A stretch of DNA of 64,000 nucleotides from CAVTHW01 sp963734625 (GTDB lineage Bacteria; Acidobacteriota; Terriglobia; Bryobacterales; Bryobacteraceae), in NCBI GenBank assembly GCA_963734625.1, contig CAVTHW010000006.1, forward strand, positions 186,001 through 250,000, written 5' to 3'. Positions 25,378 through 33,369 of the stretch are shown here, piece by piece; position 1 is the first letter of the stretch, and every line of letters starts with the position of its first letter. Below the pieces are notes generated by a model. That model ran no database searches. It was not told the DNA's origin and saw nothing but the letters and a program-made list of their open reading frames with translations. The translations under genes were made by a program, and so were the position numbers.

Positions 25378-25925
25378 CCTTGCTTGGAGATGCTCTCCTG
25401 GATCAGTTTCTCGGCCAGTTCCGCGCTTTCTCCAGAGGCTATCATCCAGCCGACGACATAGCGGCTGAACAGGTCGAGGATCACGTAGAGATAGAAGTAG
25501 GTCCACTTGACCGGACCGCGGAGTTTGGTGATGTCCCAGCTCCAGACCTGGTTGGGCCGGGTGGCCAGCAGTTCCGGCTTCTGGTAGGCCGGGTGCCGCA
25601 GTTGATCGCGCCGCTCGCGCACTTCACCGTGCTCTTCCAAAAGACGGTACATCGTGCGCGGCGAGCATACGTAGAGGCCCTCGTCCAGCAACGTGGCGTG
25701 GACCTGGTGCGGCGCCTGATCCACGAACCGTTCCGAGTGCAGATGCACCAGGGCGGTCTGGCGCTCCGTGTCGGAGAGAGCCCGCGCCGGCTTGGGCCGT
25801 GGGGCGATGGCGTCGGATTCCGGGCGTGGCGCTCGCGCCCGATAGAAGGAGGCCCGGGGAAGATCCAGAGCACGGCAGGCCGCCGCGCAGCCGACCGAGG
25901 TCGACAGTTGAGTGGCTGCCGTCAC
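25378..25925 (-). pseudogene. IS3-family transposase OrfB, 3'-truncated
   Basis: About 182 residues of an IS3-type DDE transposase. The HTH_21 region runs from SVGCAAACRALDLPRASFYR to RTMYRLLEEHGEVRER. The rve core starts with NQVWSWDITKLRGP, holding the first catalytic Asp, and continues LYVILDLFSRYVVGWMIA. It stops at SISKQG where the tRNA begins, so the second Asp and Glu are lost and the enzyme must be inactive. It starts at a GTG that overlaps the orfA stop (GTGA). The reading frame runs on through the tRNA without meaning. Confidence 0.85.
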
Positions 25926-26440
25926 GAGTTGCCCTCTTCCCGGCCCGCCGCCGGCAGCGCGATCCCCAGCAGGGCCGAGACTTTTTTTTGAACGTCGATG
26001 ATGATCTCGGCCTGCTGCAGTTTCTTCTTCACCTGCACCAGTTCGGATTTCAGCTTGCAGTTCTCCTCGGCCAAGGGGTTGCGGGTCGGCTTGCGGCCGC
26101 GCTTCTTGGACAACGCGCCGAGAGCGCCGGCTTCGCGGAGCCGCCGCCACTCGACCAGGTGGGACGAGTACAGCCCCTCGCGCCGCAACAGAGCGCCGAT
26201 CGCGCCCGGATCGGTGGCTTGGTCGGCCTCCTCGACGATGCCCAGCTTGTACTCGGCAGTGAACTTGCGGCGCTGGGCTTTGGCCACGACTTCGGAATCG
26301 GCGGCCGGAGGGGCCGCGGGTCGCCTCGAGTTGGCAGCCCCTCCGCTACGGGAGGGCTCGCTCCGCTCGCCCTCCCTGCGCTCCAGGGCTGCCAACTCGA
26401 CCATGCGGGAATCTCCATTGAGCTTCAAATCGCCTACCAT
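25922..26440 (-). CDS. IS3-family transposase OrfA
   Basis: A 172-aa OrfA. The helix-turn-helix (RRKFTAEYKLGIVEEADQAT, GAIGALLRREGLYSSHLVEW) is followed by a leucine-zipper-like coil (LAEENCKLKSELVQVKKKLQ, QAEIIIDVQKKVSALL). The first 55 residues are low-complexity and the true start may be later. It probably once made an OrfA/OrfB complex by coupling at the GTGA overlap; with OrfB truncated the element is dead unless helped in trans. Confidence 0.82.
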   Translation of the reverse strand: MVGDLKLNGDSRMVELAALERREGERSEPSRSGGAANSRRPAAPPAADSEVVAKAQRRKFTAEYKLGIVEEADQATDPGAIGALLRREGLYSSHLVEWRRLREAGALGALSKKRGRKPTRNPLAEENCKLKSELVQVKKKLQQAEIIIDVQKKVSALLGIALPAAGREEGNS

Positions 26441-26499
26441 GATGTCTCATCTCTCCGCCCCCTGAAGGTCAGTAATTGCGGGCGAGGGAGGTGTCTCAG

Positions 26500-26796
26500 T
26501 CATGTTGGCACAGAGGGTTCGTCGTCATACCACCCAATCAATTGTAGGTACCGTTGGAGAGCCGGGCTCACAGGGAACTGAGTCAGATCAACAGGAGGCC
26601 ACTCGCCACGTTCGCAGGCTTCCAAATAAGCGTCAACGGCGGCAGCGGCGAATGCGTCTACATCAGCCCGAAGCCGTCTGTCCTCACCTTCGCTTGTTGG
26701 GGAGTCCGGGGTGTTCCTGAGATGCTCCGTCTTGGGGTGTCCTTCAGGCCCCATCACCTTTCGACAGTGTTCACCGCGCATTTCGCCGATTATCAC
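26500..26796 (-). CDS. Hypothetical protein
   Basis: A 98-aa frame that I do not recognise. The C-terminal half looks like a real small protein: DAFAAAAVDAYLEACERGEW, PPVDLTQFPVSPALQRYLQL, then IGWYDDEPS. Translation may begin at the internal MRGEHCRKVMG. It lies at the edge of the lower-GC stretch between the IS3 remnant and the RNA candidate. No domain assigned. Confidence 0.4.
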   Translation of the reverse strand: MIIGEMRGEHCRKVMGPEGHPKTEHLRNTPDSPTSEGEDRRLRADVDAFAAAAVDAYLEACERGEWPPVDLTQFPVSPALQRYLQLIGWYDDEPSVPT

Positions 26797-27069
26797 ACAC
26801 CAACGCTGGTAGGAAACAACCTAAGCGCCCTAACCCGGCTTAAAGCCGTTTCATTTTTCTTTTTGTTATCCTTGTGCGCGAAACCAGGCTTTTCAGCCCC
26901 GGTGAGCCTCTGGTGGTAGCTTAACAGCATCACACCGTCCTGCAAAGTATTGAAATAACTTAACATATATGAATTGTGAGGAAGCTCCGCTTTACCCACT
27001 GGAAGTGAAGACTCTCTGCCTAGAATAGCGAACAAAAGGCGAACCTGTCTATCTAGCCCGGTTCGGCCC

Positions 27070-27275
27070 TAACCAGGCACCGCTAGGCTCAACCAGGCCC
27101 TGCAAGGCCAAGGCGAGGCTAAACCCTGGTTCGGCTTGTGATTCTCTGGTGGTTCTCTGGGGGTCTATTCAGCTATGACAAAGGGCGGCGCTAAACCAGG
27201 CCCTGCTAGGCTCAACCAGGCTTTGTTTTGTGTGGCTTAGCTCAACCGAGCATCGCTAGGCCCTGTTTTGCCCTG
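27070..27275. repeat. Decayed direct repeats with core CTAGGCTCAACCAGGC
   Basis: AACCAGGCACCGCTAGGCTC, AACCAGGCCCTGCTAGGCTC and a more diverged AACCGAGCATCGCTAGGCCC recur with AACCAGGC following the first two. Read on the minus strand they lie just downstream of the large RNA candidate. I see no ORF here. The stretch 26,800-27,069 has none I trust either. Confidence 0.6.
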
Positions 27276-27299
27276 TCTTCCTTGTCTTGCCCCTTACGT

Positions 27300-27869
27300 T
27301 CTCTCTTATAGCGGCCTGAGACAAGAGGCGATCTGTTCGCTTCGCTCTAAAGTCCTCTTATAGATTTTAAATTGCTCGCTAGGTCGTACAGGTGGTGAGC
27401 GGCCACACGAATCCTTACCCGTTAGGATTCGCATGATGCCACACGTACAGTATGGAGCCGCAGGGCCTAGTTCTTCTTAGCCTAGACAGCTTAGACTGGG
27501 TTTCGACTCACTCGGTTTAAAACCGTTGCGGTTACCCGCGTTAGGTCTCGGTCCGACCTTTACGTGCCTGAGACAACGTCCTATAGGATGATTCCCACCG
27601 AACTAGATTCCCGGTTGGCTCTCCGGTTTGGTTCGCGGTTGCCGAGCTTTCAAACTCGTTCTCTTCTCCTACTACCCTTCACCGCCGCTCATCAGGACCT
27701 TTCGCCCGGTTATCTGCTTTGGTCAGGTGTTTCGACCTCAGCACTAGCAACACACATGCCCTACTGGTTGCCACCTAAGTTCCCGAATGCGATCCCTTAC
27801 CGATGTTGTAAACGGCCGGAAGGACAGCCTTACGTCCTTACAGCACGGCTGTCTTTCGACAGCTATCAC
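27300..27869 (-). ncRNA. Candidate large structured RNA (~570 nt)
   Basis: No plausible protein on either strand. Read on the minus strand the sequence is purine-rich and full of hairpins with GNRA-like loops. The first is a perfect 6-bp stem GCTGTC-GAAA-GACAGC at 27863-27848, right at the predicted transcript start. AAGGAC/GTCCTT follows, then GGTGGCAACC, GGTCGAAACACC, GAGTTTGAAAGCTC and GGTAACCGCAACGG. A perfect 7-bp stem GAATCCT/AGGATTC lies near 27,430-27,406. A near-consensus sigma70 promoter precedes it. The 3' end is a guess. It does not match tmRNA, RNase P, 6S or rRNA segments that I know. Group II intron, GOLLD, ROOL and OLE classes remain to be tested. Confidence 0.55.
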
Positions 27870-27875
27870 GATAAC

Positions 27876-27903
27876 ATTATAACACACGTTGTCAATTTGT
27901 CAA
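27876..27903 (-). promoter_or_regulatory. Sigma70 promoter for the large RNA candidate
   Basis: On the minus strand TTGACA (27903-27898), a 16-bp spacer and TATAAT (27881-27876) match consensus at all twelve positions. The same spacing is used by two other promoters in this accessory region (31592 and 41265). Transcription would start near 27869. Confidence 0.75.
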
Positions 27904-28432
27904 GTCCTTAGGGATGGCATTCGTTGCAACGTGTTAATAACACAGGAAATATAGTTGTAAGACAAATGCGCTCTAGTTGCTCAAGTGTTGCAAATATCGA
28001 TAACTGAGACCTCATAGTACTGTGCAGCGGGCAAAGTGTTTGACAGAACTGCGGCATCAACTCCTGTTTTCCAAAGAACGATGCGCAGCGTGCTGTATGT
28101 GTCTATTGCGCCATTGCTGACATAAAGTAACTGCACAGTATGCAGTCGGTCTTGTAGGGGGCTAAGGATATGCAGCGATGCCGATAAGTGCTGTTACTCA
28201 ATAGCAGCCCCGTAGACGCGTTGCTGGGCCTGAACCATGGTTAGGTATAGCCGGGCCTGGTAAATCGCGTGTAGGGGCTCCCAGGACGATTTAGGGGGTA
28301 TCCAGGGGCAGCGCCGCCAGTTTCTCAATGGTGATTCGCTGTCTCTCGATCAGCGGTTGAATCATGCGGCGGTTTCACGTCCAGGTCGCGGCGTGAGATT
28401 TCAACGGTTTGGGATTTCGCATGCGAAACCGG
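27904..28432. other. Low-GC stretch without a convincing gene
   Basis: A dyad ACTGCACAGTATGCAGT lies at 28130-28146 and is related to one at 29929-29943. A 24-codon minus-strand frame (MIQPLIERQRITIEKLAALP) near 28,300-28,370 looks like the relic of a longer protein. GGGCCTGGTAAATCGCG near 28,253 echoes the repeats at 27,070-27,275. Nothing else is recognisable. Confidence 0.5.
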
Positions 28433-28828
28433 CTAATCCTCTTCCCCTGGTGGCGATACAGTAACGCTCTTCTCTGCGTGCTTGACTCTACGCTCTCTCA
28501 GGTTAAGGAAGACGCCTATGAGGCTCATAATCCAGCCCACTGGGTAGGGTAGAACCACGAGCAACCACCAGTTCGCATGCCCACTGCTGCCGCCAGTCCC
28601 TCCGAACCCGCTCAGCACGAACATCGCGCCAACGCCGATTGCTATCAGGCCGAAGGCCCAGCAAAGGAGTCTGCGGAGCCGACTCTTGCTGAGGAGTGCG
28701 CCGAGCGCAACCATGCCACTGCCGGGGAGAATGAGGAGCGATCCCTCCAGCGGGTCAATGGCTCCGATCAGCATGGCGATGAGGCCAACGATCACCAGAA
28801 CGCGTGACCAGTGTTCACGTCCGTGCAT
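28433..28828 (-). CDS. Small four-helix membrane protein, unknown function
   Basis: A 131-aa protein from the ATG at 28828, preceded by AAAGGA. Hydrophobic segments are VLVIVGLIAMLIGAI, LLILPGSGMVALGALL, LLCWAFGLIAIGVGAMFVL and LLVVLPYPVGWIMSLIGVFL, followed by a charged tail (NLRERRVKHAEKS). A longer in-frame extension to 28909 lacks membrane character and is probably not translated. No family recognised. It is one of several small membrane-protein genes in this accessory stretch. Confidence 0.6.
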   Translation of the reverse strand: MHGREHWSRVLVIVGLIAMLIGAIDPLEGSLLILPGSGMVALGALLSKSRLRRLLCWAFGLIAIGVGAMFVLSGFGGTGGSSGHANWWLLVVLPYPVGWIMSLIGVFLNLRERRVKHAEKSVTVSPPGEED

Positions 28829-28998
28829 GAGATTCAGTCCTTTGTTTGTCGTCCCAAGTTCGTCACCCTCTCGAACCGCTTTTCCTCCTGCCTTCTCGAC
28901 GGGGCCCATGTCCGTTTCATCTTACCCAGAATTATTTTTTTTGAATCCTGGGCAGCATCGATTGTACATCCAATCGCTTCGGCCGGGAATTGAAGCTC

Positions 28999-29283
28999 CT
29001 ACGGACGCCAAAGATGCCGCTGATAGTAAGCTTCGCCCTTGGCAGTCAGCTTGCACGGCTGCCGGGGGCCTTCGCCGAGAAGCTCAGCCAAGCCGTTGGT
29101 CAGCAGTTTCTGGACGGCGGAGTCGCTCACCTGCCCTCTGGTTCTTGGCTTCGGTGCCCCAGGGAGACGCATCACAATGCAGGGAGCCCCGCCACCGGAA
29201 CGGGTTGCCGTGCAGCCACTGGCCAAGTCAAACACAAGCAATTGTGCGCCTGTACTAAGCCTCAGTTCATCAAGTTCGTTCAT
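28999..29283 (-). CDS. Hypothetical small protein
   Basis: A 94-aa reading from ATG 29283 (MNELDELRLSTGAQLLVFDL). The C-terminal half, DSAVQKLLTNGLAELLGEGP followed by PCKLTAKGEAYYQRH, resembles the wing and recognition helix of a winged-helix domain, where an LTxKGxxY motif is common. That suggests a DNA-binding protein, but I would not name a family. A start at 29325 would add 14 residues. Confidence 0.45.
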   Translation of the reverse strand: MNELDELRLSTGAQLLVFDLASGCTATRSGGGAPCIVMRLPGAPKPRTRGQVSDSAVQKLLTNGLAELLGEGPRQPCKLTAKGEAYYQRHLWRP

Positions 29284-29681
29284 ACTTGCACCTGTTTCCA
29301 TTTTGCGGCGCTTGTCAAGTGTCATGGTTTGAACACGTTTTCAGCATGTTTCGGGAAGGCCACAATCTGTGCAAGGGCTTAAGAAGCCAGCCACTTCCGT
29401 TGGATTTCAGCAAAGCCCCCCCACCGGCCCACATAGTGGGCACCCCACTGACTGATCTCAGCACCGCAACCGCCGATCACACACTTTGTCGCCCTCCACT
29501 TCCACTTCATCCCACCGTCGGCGAAGCGGCGATGTGGGCAGTTGCTACCCAAGACACGCTGTTTAAGCAACGCTCTGCGAAGTAGACGAAGTCCTCTTTC
29601 TCGGTGTATCGGTGGTCTGAATCTTAAGGGTGACACTCGAAAGGCTCGGCGGGTCTGTGCCCAATGCTGTGATTGGTGGAG
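29284..29681. other. Gap with no confident gene
   Basis: A 43-codon minus-strand frame at 29510-29379 begins MKWKWRATKCVIGGCGAEIS and could be a tiny Trp/Cys-rich protein, but its ribosome site is poor. Nothing else is supported. Confidence 0.3.
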
Positions 29682-29867
29682 TCAGCGCCGCCGCTTCTGT
29701 CGTTGCAGGAGCGCCAAAACCAAGAAGCCCGCCCCGATCACCCAGCGCAGGATGACAGCCCATACAGGTGCGCCGAGCAGCATGGCGCGAACGCCGAGCA
29801 GAACGAAGCCCAGTGAAATGCAGAGATACCAAGACCTGAAGACGAGGTACCCGCCCGGCAAAGGCAC
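29682..29867 (-). CDS. Two-helix small membrane protein
   Basis: A 61-aa protein with two hydrophobic segments (WYLCISLGFVLLGVRAMLLG and WAVILRWVIGAGFLVLALLQ) and a basic tail RQKRRR, giving a hairpin with both ends probably inside. No family recognised. Bases 29,868-30,278 hold a dyad CTGCACAGTGTGCAG (29929-29943), a GC-rich GGCGGTGTCGGGCGG-type module (about 29,945-30,003) and no convincing gene. Confidence 0.45.
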   Translation of the reverse strand: MPLPGGYLVFRSWYLCISLGFVLLGVRAMLLGAPVWAVILRWVIGAGFLVLALLQRQKRRR

Positions 29868-30278
29868 GGTCCAATTGTAGGCGGGCCTGGAGGCGTCCAG
29901 ATCTGAGCGTGGATTTTGAAGTCAGGCGCTGCACAGTGTGCAGTCGGAATGGCAGGGGCTGAGGCGCATGGCGGTGTCGGGCGGCGCAGGGTGCGGCGGC
30001 GGTCAAGCAACCAAAGCGACGGAGTGAGGAGGGAGACGAAAACGCGTATGACAAATCGCCTTGACTCAAGCGCTTCTGCCCTTTTCGTGGCCGGAGGAGG
30101 AAAGACCGACCACCTCCTTGGCCGCGTTAGAGTCGCGCAGGATGAGAATGACGAACAACACAACTCCCACGGAAGCCGTCAGGTGTACAATCAATCATGC
30201 CCAGGAGGCCATATTGGAAATCCTGGCTAAAACCCACCAATTCTGTGATTAGCGACAACCTGTGCCGCACGAGGGCCA

Positions 30279-30971
30279 ATGTCCAGGGCTGAACAGGCAA
30301 ACCTTTCCATAGGCCATTCCGATGGCAGGCGGCTTTCGGCCCAGAAACGCAGCATTCCTCTAGCCGTCAAGATAGCTTACTCCGCCTTCGTGGCCGTCCT
30401 TGTTCCGGTGTACTTTCATGATTATGGCGCGACCAACTTTTTGTACTTCTGCGACGTCGCCCTGTTCCTCACGTTGGCTGGAATCTGGCTGGAGAGATCC
30501 CTTCTTATCAGCATGTGCGCGGTTGGCATTCTGCTTCCTCAGACCTTCTGGTTGGCGGATCTTGCGGGCGGGTTAATCGGGGTCCGCCTCACGGGGATGA
30601 CCGCGTACATGTTCAACCCGAATCTGCCACTTTTCACCCGCGTTCTTTCTTTGTTTCACGGGTGGCTACCGTTGTTTCTAGTCTGGCTTCTTCTCCGCCT
30701 TGGATACGACCGCCGAGCTTACCCAGCGTGGACCGTGCTGGCTTTAGCCCTGGTGCTAGTCAGTTATTGTTATCTGCCTCCGGCTGGAGCCATCCTGGCA
30801 AACCCCAACACACCCTTAAACGTTAATTACGTTTACGGCTTCAATGATCGTGAACCGCAGCACTGGATAAACCAGAACCTGTACGTCGTGCTTTGGATTA
30901 GCGCCTTATGGCTGTTAGTGTTTCTTCCTACCCATTTAATCCTGCGCAAGCTCTGTCGTGCCGCTGCGTGA
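30279..30971 (+). CDS. Multi-pass membrane protein, conserved but unnamed
   Basis: A 230-aa protein with about six hydrophobic segments. Residues recurring in a family of unnamed bacterial membrane proteins can be seen: VPVYFHDYGATNFLYFCDVA, LAGIWLERSLLISM, LLPQTFWLADL, TGMTAYMF, RVLSLFHGWLPLFLVWLL, RLGYDRRAYPAWTVLA and NVNYVYGFNDREPQHWI. I know the pattern but no function. The first 25 residues are polar; the start may be later. It ends near the convergent 75-aa gene. Confidence 0.7.
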   Translation: MSRAEQANLSIGHSDGRRLSAQKRSIPLAVKIAYSAFVAVLVPVYFHDYGATNFLYFCDVALFLTLAGIWLERSLLISMCAVGILLPQTFWLADLAGGLIGVRLTGMTAYMFNPNLPLFTRVLSLFHGWLPLFLVWLLLRLGYDRRAYPAWTVLALALVLVSYCYLPPAGAILANPNTPLNVNYVYGFNDREPQHWINQNLYVVLWISALWLLVFLPTHLILRKLCRAAA

Positions 30972-31077
30972 CTATCAGGGATAACCGCGTCAGGCGGGAT
31001 GGAGTCGGACATACTGCGCCATAGATATACGTCGTGAGCGCCAAGAGCAGGCCGATGGCCGTGGAGATCAATCCCAC

Positions 31078-31305
31078 TTAAAGATGCGTTGATCGGTCCA
31101 AACGAAGACGATCCAGTTCCTCCCGAACCGGCCACTTGGCAAAGACGAACCACACCAACACTATCAAGTTGACAAGCGGGATGAGAATCGTCAGGAACAG
31201 CCAACTTGAATAGCCCGCCCTTGCAAAGATCTTGCCGAATACGAACAGCACGAAGGTTCCGATAGCAACGATGACGGCCAGTTCTAGAATGCCGAAGCCT
31301 CCCAT
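31078..31305 (-). CDS. Small two-helix membrane protein (phospholipase D-nuclease-N-like)
   Basis: A 75-aa protein from ATG 31305 with GGAGAG five bases upstream. MGGFGILELAVIVAIGTFVL and SSWLFLTILIPLVNLIVLVW are membrane helices; the second, with the PLVNLIVLVWFVFAKWPV pattern, resembles short DUF805 or PLDc_N membrane proteins. Function is unknown. Its upstream DNA carries the GC-rich GATGCTGCGATGC-type module shared with other genes of the region. Confidence 0.6.
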   Translation of the reverse strand: MGGFGILELAVIVAIGTFVLFVFGKIFARAGYSSWLFLTILIPLVNLIVLVWFVFAKWPVREELDRLRLDRSTHL

Positions 31306-31375
31306 TTGTCTCTCCAATAGGCAACATCAGATCGCATCCGTGTGCCTTCTGGGCAGAGGAAATGAGGGTGGGCCG

Positions 31376-31440
31376 ATGCTGCGATGCGCGGCGCTGTAGG
31401 CGGTGTCGGCGCTGTAGGCGGTGTCGGCGACGTTGCACAG
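31376..31440. repeat. GC-rich intergenic module (family D), one of about nine
   Basis: GATGCTGCGATGCGCGGCG-type sequence followed by GGCGGTGTCGGCG units. Related copies lie near 29,945-30,003, 33,712-33,795, 34,081-34,152, 34,768-34,828, 39,345-39,385, 39,955-40,005, 40,288-40,362 and 41,062-41,112, always between small genes. A direct repeat of GATGC is common to most. No attC-type RYYYAAC/GTTRRRY pair could be seen. Confidence 0.6.
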
Positions 31441-31465
31441 GAGCTGATCGGGATGCGTGGCCTGC

Positions 31466-31478
31466 CTGACAGTGTCAG
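31466..31478. promoter_or_regulatory. Dyad CTGACAGTGTCAG, copy 1
   Basis: A 13-bp dyad within a conserved block (GATCGGGATGCGTGGCC before it, GGAAACT after it), about 110 bp upstream of a promoter. Identical or near-identical dyads occur at 35764, 39411 and 41139, each upstream of a small gene or promoter, so a shared operator is possible. Confidence 0.5.
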
Positions 31479-31591
31479 CGGAAACTATTGAAAAGGCGTG
31501 GGTTCTTGGATTCGGGAGCTTTGGGAGAGGCCAAATTGAAACTTTCAGGGGCAGCTTGGAGTACTGTAACTCACAAGTCAGACTAAATCAC

Positions 31592-31619
31592 TTGACAGAG
31601 AAGCAAACAGGCGTATAAT
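31592..31619 (+). promoter_or_regulatory. Sigma70 promoter TTGACA-N16-TATAAT
   Basis: TTGACA at 31592-31597, 16-bp spacer, TATAAT at 31614-31619 preceded by GCG. The same layout recurs at 41265-41292 (TTGAAA-N16-TATAAT). It drives the conserved leader and the beta-helix gene. Confidence 0.7.
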
Positions 31620-31623
31620 CCCT

Positions 31624-31701
31624 CACACAGCCAGGTTCAGACGGTTGGAACCTTGGCTCATAGGCTTCGTGAACTCAAGTAGAAGCGCCACATCTAGCGT
31701 C
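31624..31701 (+). ncRNA. Conserved leader RNA motif, copy 1
   Basis: Two hairpins. AGCCAGGTTC pairs with GAACCTTGGCT around an AGACGG loop. GCTTC pairs with GAAGC around a strictly conserved GTGAACTCAAGTA loop, followed by ACATCTAGCG. Copy 2 (41297-41373) preserves both stems while the first stem's bases differ, which supports RNA structure. Function unknown; known acidobacterial motifs such as Acido-1 were not testable here. Confidence 0.6.
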
Positions 31702-31725
31702 ACAAGCTGACACGAAGCGGACCAA

Positions 31726-31758
31726 CTCCTTCCCGGTTTAACCGGGCCCTTCTAGGAG
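31726..31758 (+). ncRNA. Compound stem-loop motif, copy 1
   Basis: Outer stem CTCCT/AGGAG with conserved T before and CCTTCT after an inner stem CCCGG-TTTAA-CCGGG. A second copy at 33260-33291 has the same outer stem but inner CCCC/GGGG, a covarying change. Both precede genes on the plus strand by 80-150 bases. The sequence 31,759-31,907 is the remainder of the leader. Confidence 0.5.
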
Positions 31759-31907
31759 CATCACCCAAGTCCATCGGCAGAGGTTTCCGTGAACGCGGCC
31801 TTTGTCTAGAGGGCCAGGAAACCTAAGCGTAAATTCTGGATGACTTTCTCGAAAAAGGTAGCCAATGAAAAAGTTGTTCTTGACCGGTTTCAGGAGAAGG
31901 AGGAAGG

Positions 31908-33136
31908 ATGATGTCTCACGTGAGGACGATGCAATTGTTTTGCGCGGTGCTCCTCGTCTCGTTCGCAGCCGTAGGGACCGCGTCCGCCGACACCAAGACG
32001 GTAGGGTGCTTTGGGTCGCCGACTGGCTCCTCCTATGACTACGATAGCATTCAGGCCGCCCTTGACGCCCTCCACTCGATCTCGAACAGGGGCCATGAAG
32101 TTCAGATTTGGGGGACGTGTACCGAAGATGTTCGAGTGCGTGACTTTGAATACCTTACGCTTAACGGAAACAAAGATGCAAGGATCGTAGACCTGCTTGA
32201 CGCTCAATCGACACCTGCCCTCCAGATCACGAATTCGAACGTCGTTGCTGTAAACAACCTCACTATTCAGGGTAATGACGAAATTCCGGTGTCAATGAGG
32301 TTTCAGTCACTGCCAGCCGTGTGAGGTTCGAGGCGTGCAAGATCATCAATGGCTTTGGACACGGAATGGTTATCCGCGATCTGTCTTCAGTGACCGTTCT
32401 GGCGTGTGGGATCGACAACAACGGCGCTTATGGAATCTTGGTCGGAGGTGGATCAGTCCTGACAGTCCAGAATGGCCATATTTCTGGGAATTCCTACGGC
32501 ATTGGTGTAGATCAGAACGCCTACGCCGAGATTGCGGGCAGTGTTGTCATCGCGAACAACACAAATTATGGCCTGAGAGTGTATGGGGGGCGAGCCTTGA
32601 TCGGCGGCATTGATGTGCAGATCCTAGGAAGCAACATGGGAATTGCAGTCAACTCCGGCACGGTGGTGACCGGCGGAGACTCACTGTTGATCCAAGGCAA
32701 TACCACCTGGGGTGTGTTTCTGTCGGCTGACTCTTCGATTCGGTTCAATTCCACCACAACGACGATTGAGGGAAACGGCACAGCAGGCTGCGTGACTCTG
32801 GATTGTGGCGGGATCGCTGCCTATGTGGGTTCATACCTTGACCTGTTGGGCTGCACGGTTCGCAACAATTACGGAGTGGGGGCGTGGCTCAGCATGGGTT
32901 CGTCTGGGCGGGTAGGGAACAACTCCATCACCGGAAACGGCGGCCCAGGAGTGTACGTCGGCGGGTTATCTAGTGCCATGGTTTACACCAACACGATTAG
33001 CGGCAACGCAGGCTTCGACCTGTACTGCACGCCGAGTTCCTACGTATCGGGCGACAAGACCGGCATAGGCAGAATGTCATGTACCGGGTTTAACAACGAC
33101 CCATTGCCTGGGAGGGAAAAGAACAAGGATAAGTAG
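31908..33136 (+). pseudogene. Secreted right-handed beta-helix protein gene with one frameshift
   Basis: The first frame gives a signal peptide (MQLFCAVLLVSFAAVGTASA) and DYDSIQAALDALHSISN, the usual start of pectate-lyase-like folds. Near 32,290 the frame changes; the next frame continues NEVSVTASRVRFEACKI and a long run of parallel beta-helix coils (GHGMVIRDLSSVTVLACGID, NNGAYGILVGGGSVLTVQNG, GVGAWLSMGSSGRVGNNSIT). Joined, it is about 400 aa. A clean AGGAGG precedes the ATG. It may be a surface or secreted carbohydrate-active or adhesive protein. A single-base sequencing error is an alternative to decay. Confidence 0.72.
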
Positions 33137-33259
33137 GGCCCAGTAGGACGTCGAGGAGTGAACAGGCGCGCTTCGAAGTCGATGTAGCTCCGATCCATCA
33201 CGTAGAACGCGCCAAGTTTCGGGAAGGATCACGGCAGATGTTCACACGAGGCAGATGAA

Positions 33260-33291
33260 CTCCTTCCCCGCTTGAGGGGCCTTCTCAGGAG
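33260..33291 (+). ncRNA. Compound stem-loop motif, copy 2
   Basis: Outer stem CTCCT/AGGAG, inner CCCC-GCTTGA-GGGG, then CCTTCTC. It lies 79 bases upstream of the GYD-domain gene. Compare 31726-31758. Bases 33,137-33,259 show no gene. Confidence 0.5.
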
Positions 33292-33369
33292 CGTTTCCGA
33301 AGCCTCATACAATGTGCGCTTGAGCAGGCCCGGATGCCAGAGCACAGGTCCTGGGAAAGAAGGTGTCCG

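Larger units (their letters stand above)
25378..26495 (-). mobile_element. IS3-family element, truncated at the tRNA-Glu 3' end
   Basis: Contains orfA and the 5' three-fifths of orfB on the minus strand. The orfB end, including the last catalytic Glu region and the terminal repeat, is missing and replaced by the tRNA-Glu end. The upstream end is placed near 26495 by the position of orfA and is approximate. Confidence 0.75.

Noticed and set aside
27070..27275. CRISPR array
   Set aside because: Repeat units are diverged, irregularly spaced and without uniform spacers; no cas genes.
27564..27911. 115-aa plus-strand protein within the RNA candidate
   Set aside because: Composition is unlike a protein of this genome, no ribosome site, and the frame crosses the promoter and hairpins of the minus-strand RNA.
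31624..31701. Hammerhead or other known self-cleaving ribozyme in the leader
   Set aside because: GCTGATAGGC resembles part of a hammerhead core, but CTGATGA and GAAA core segments are not both present in either copy.
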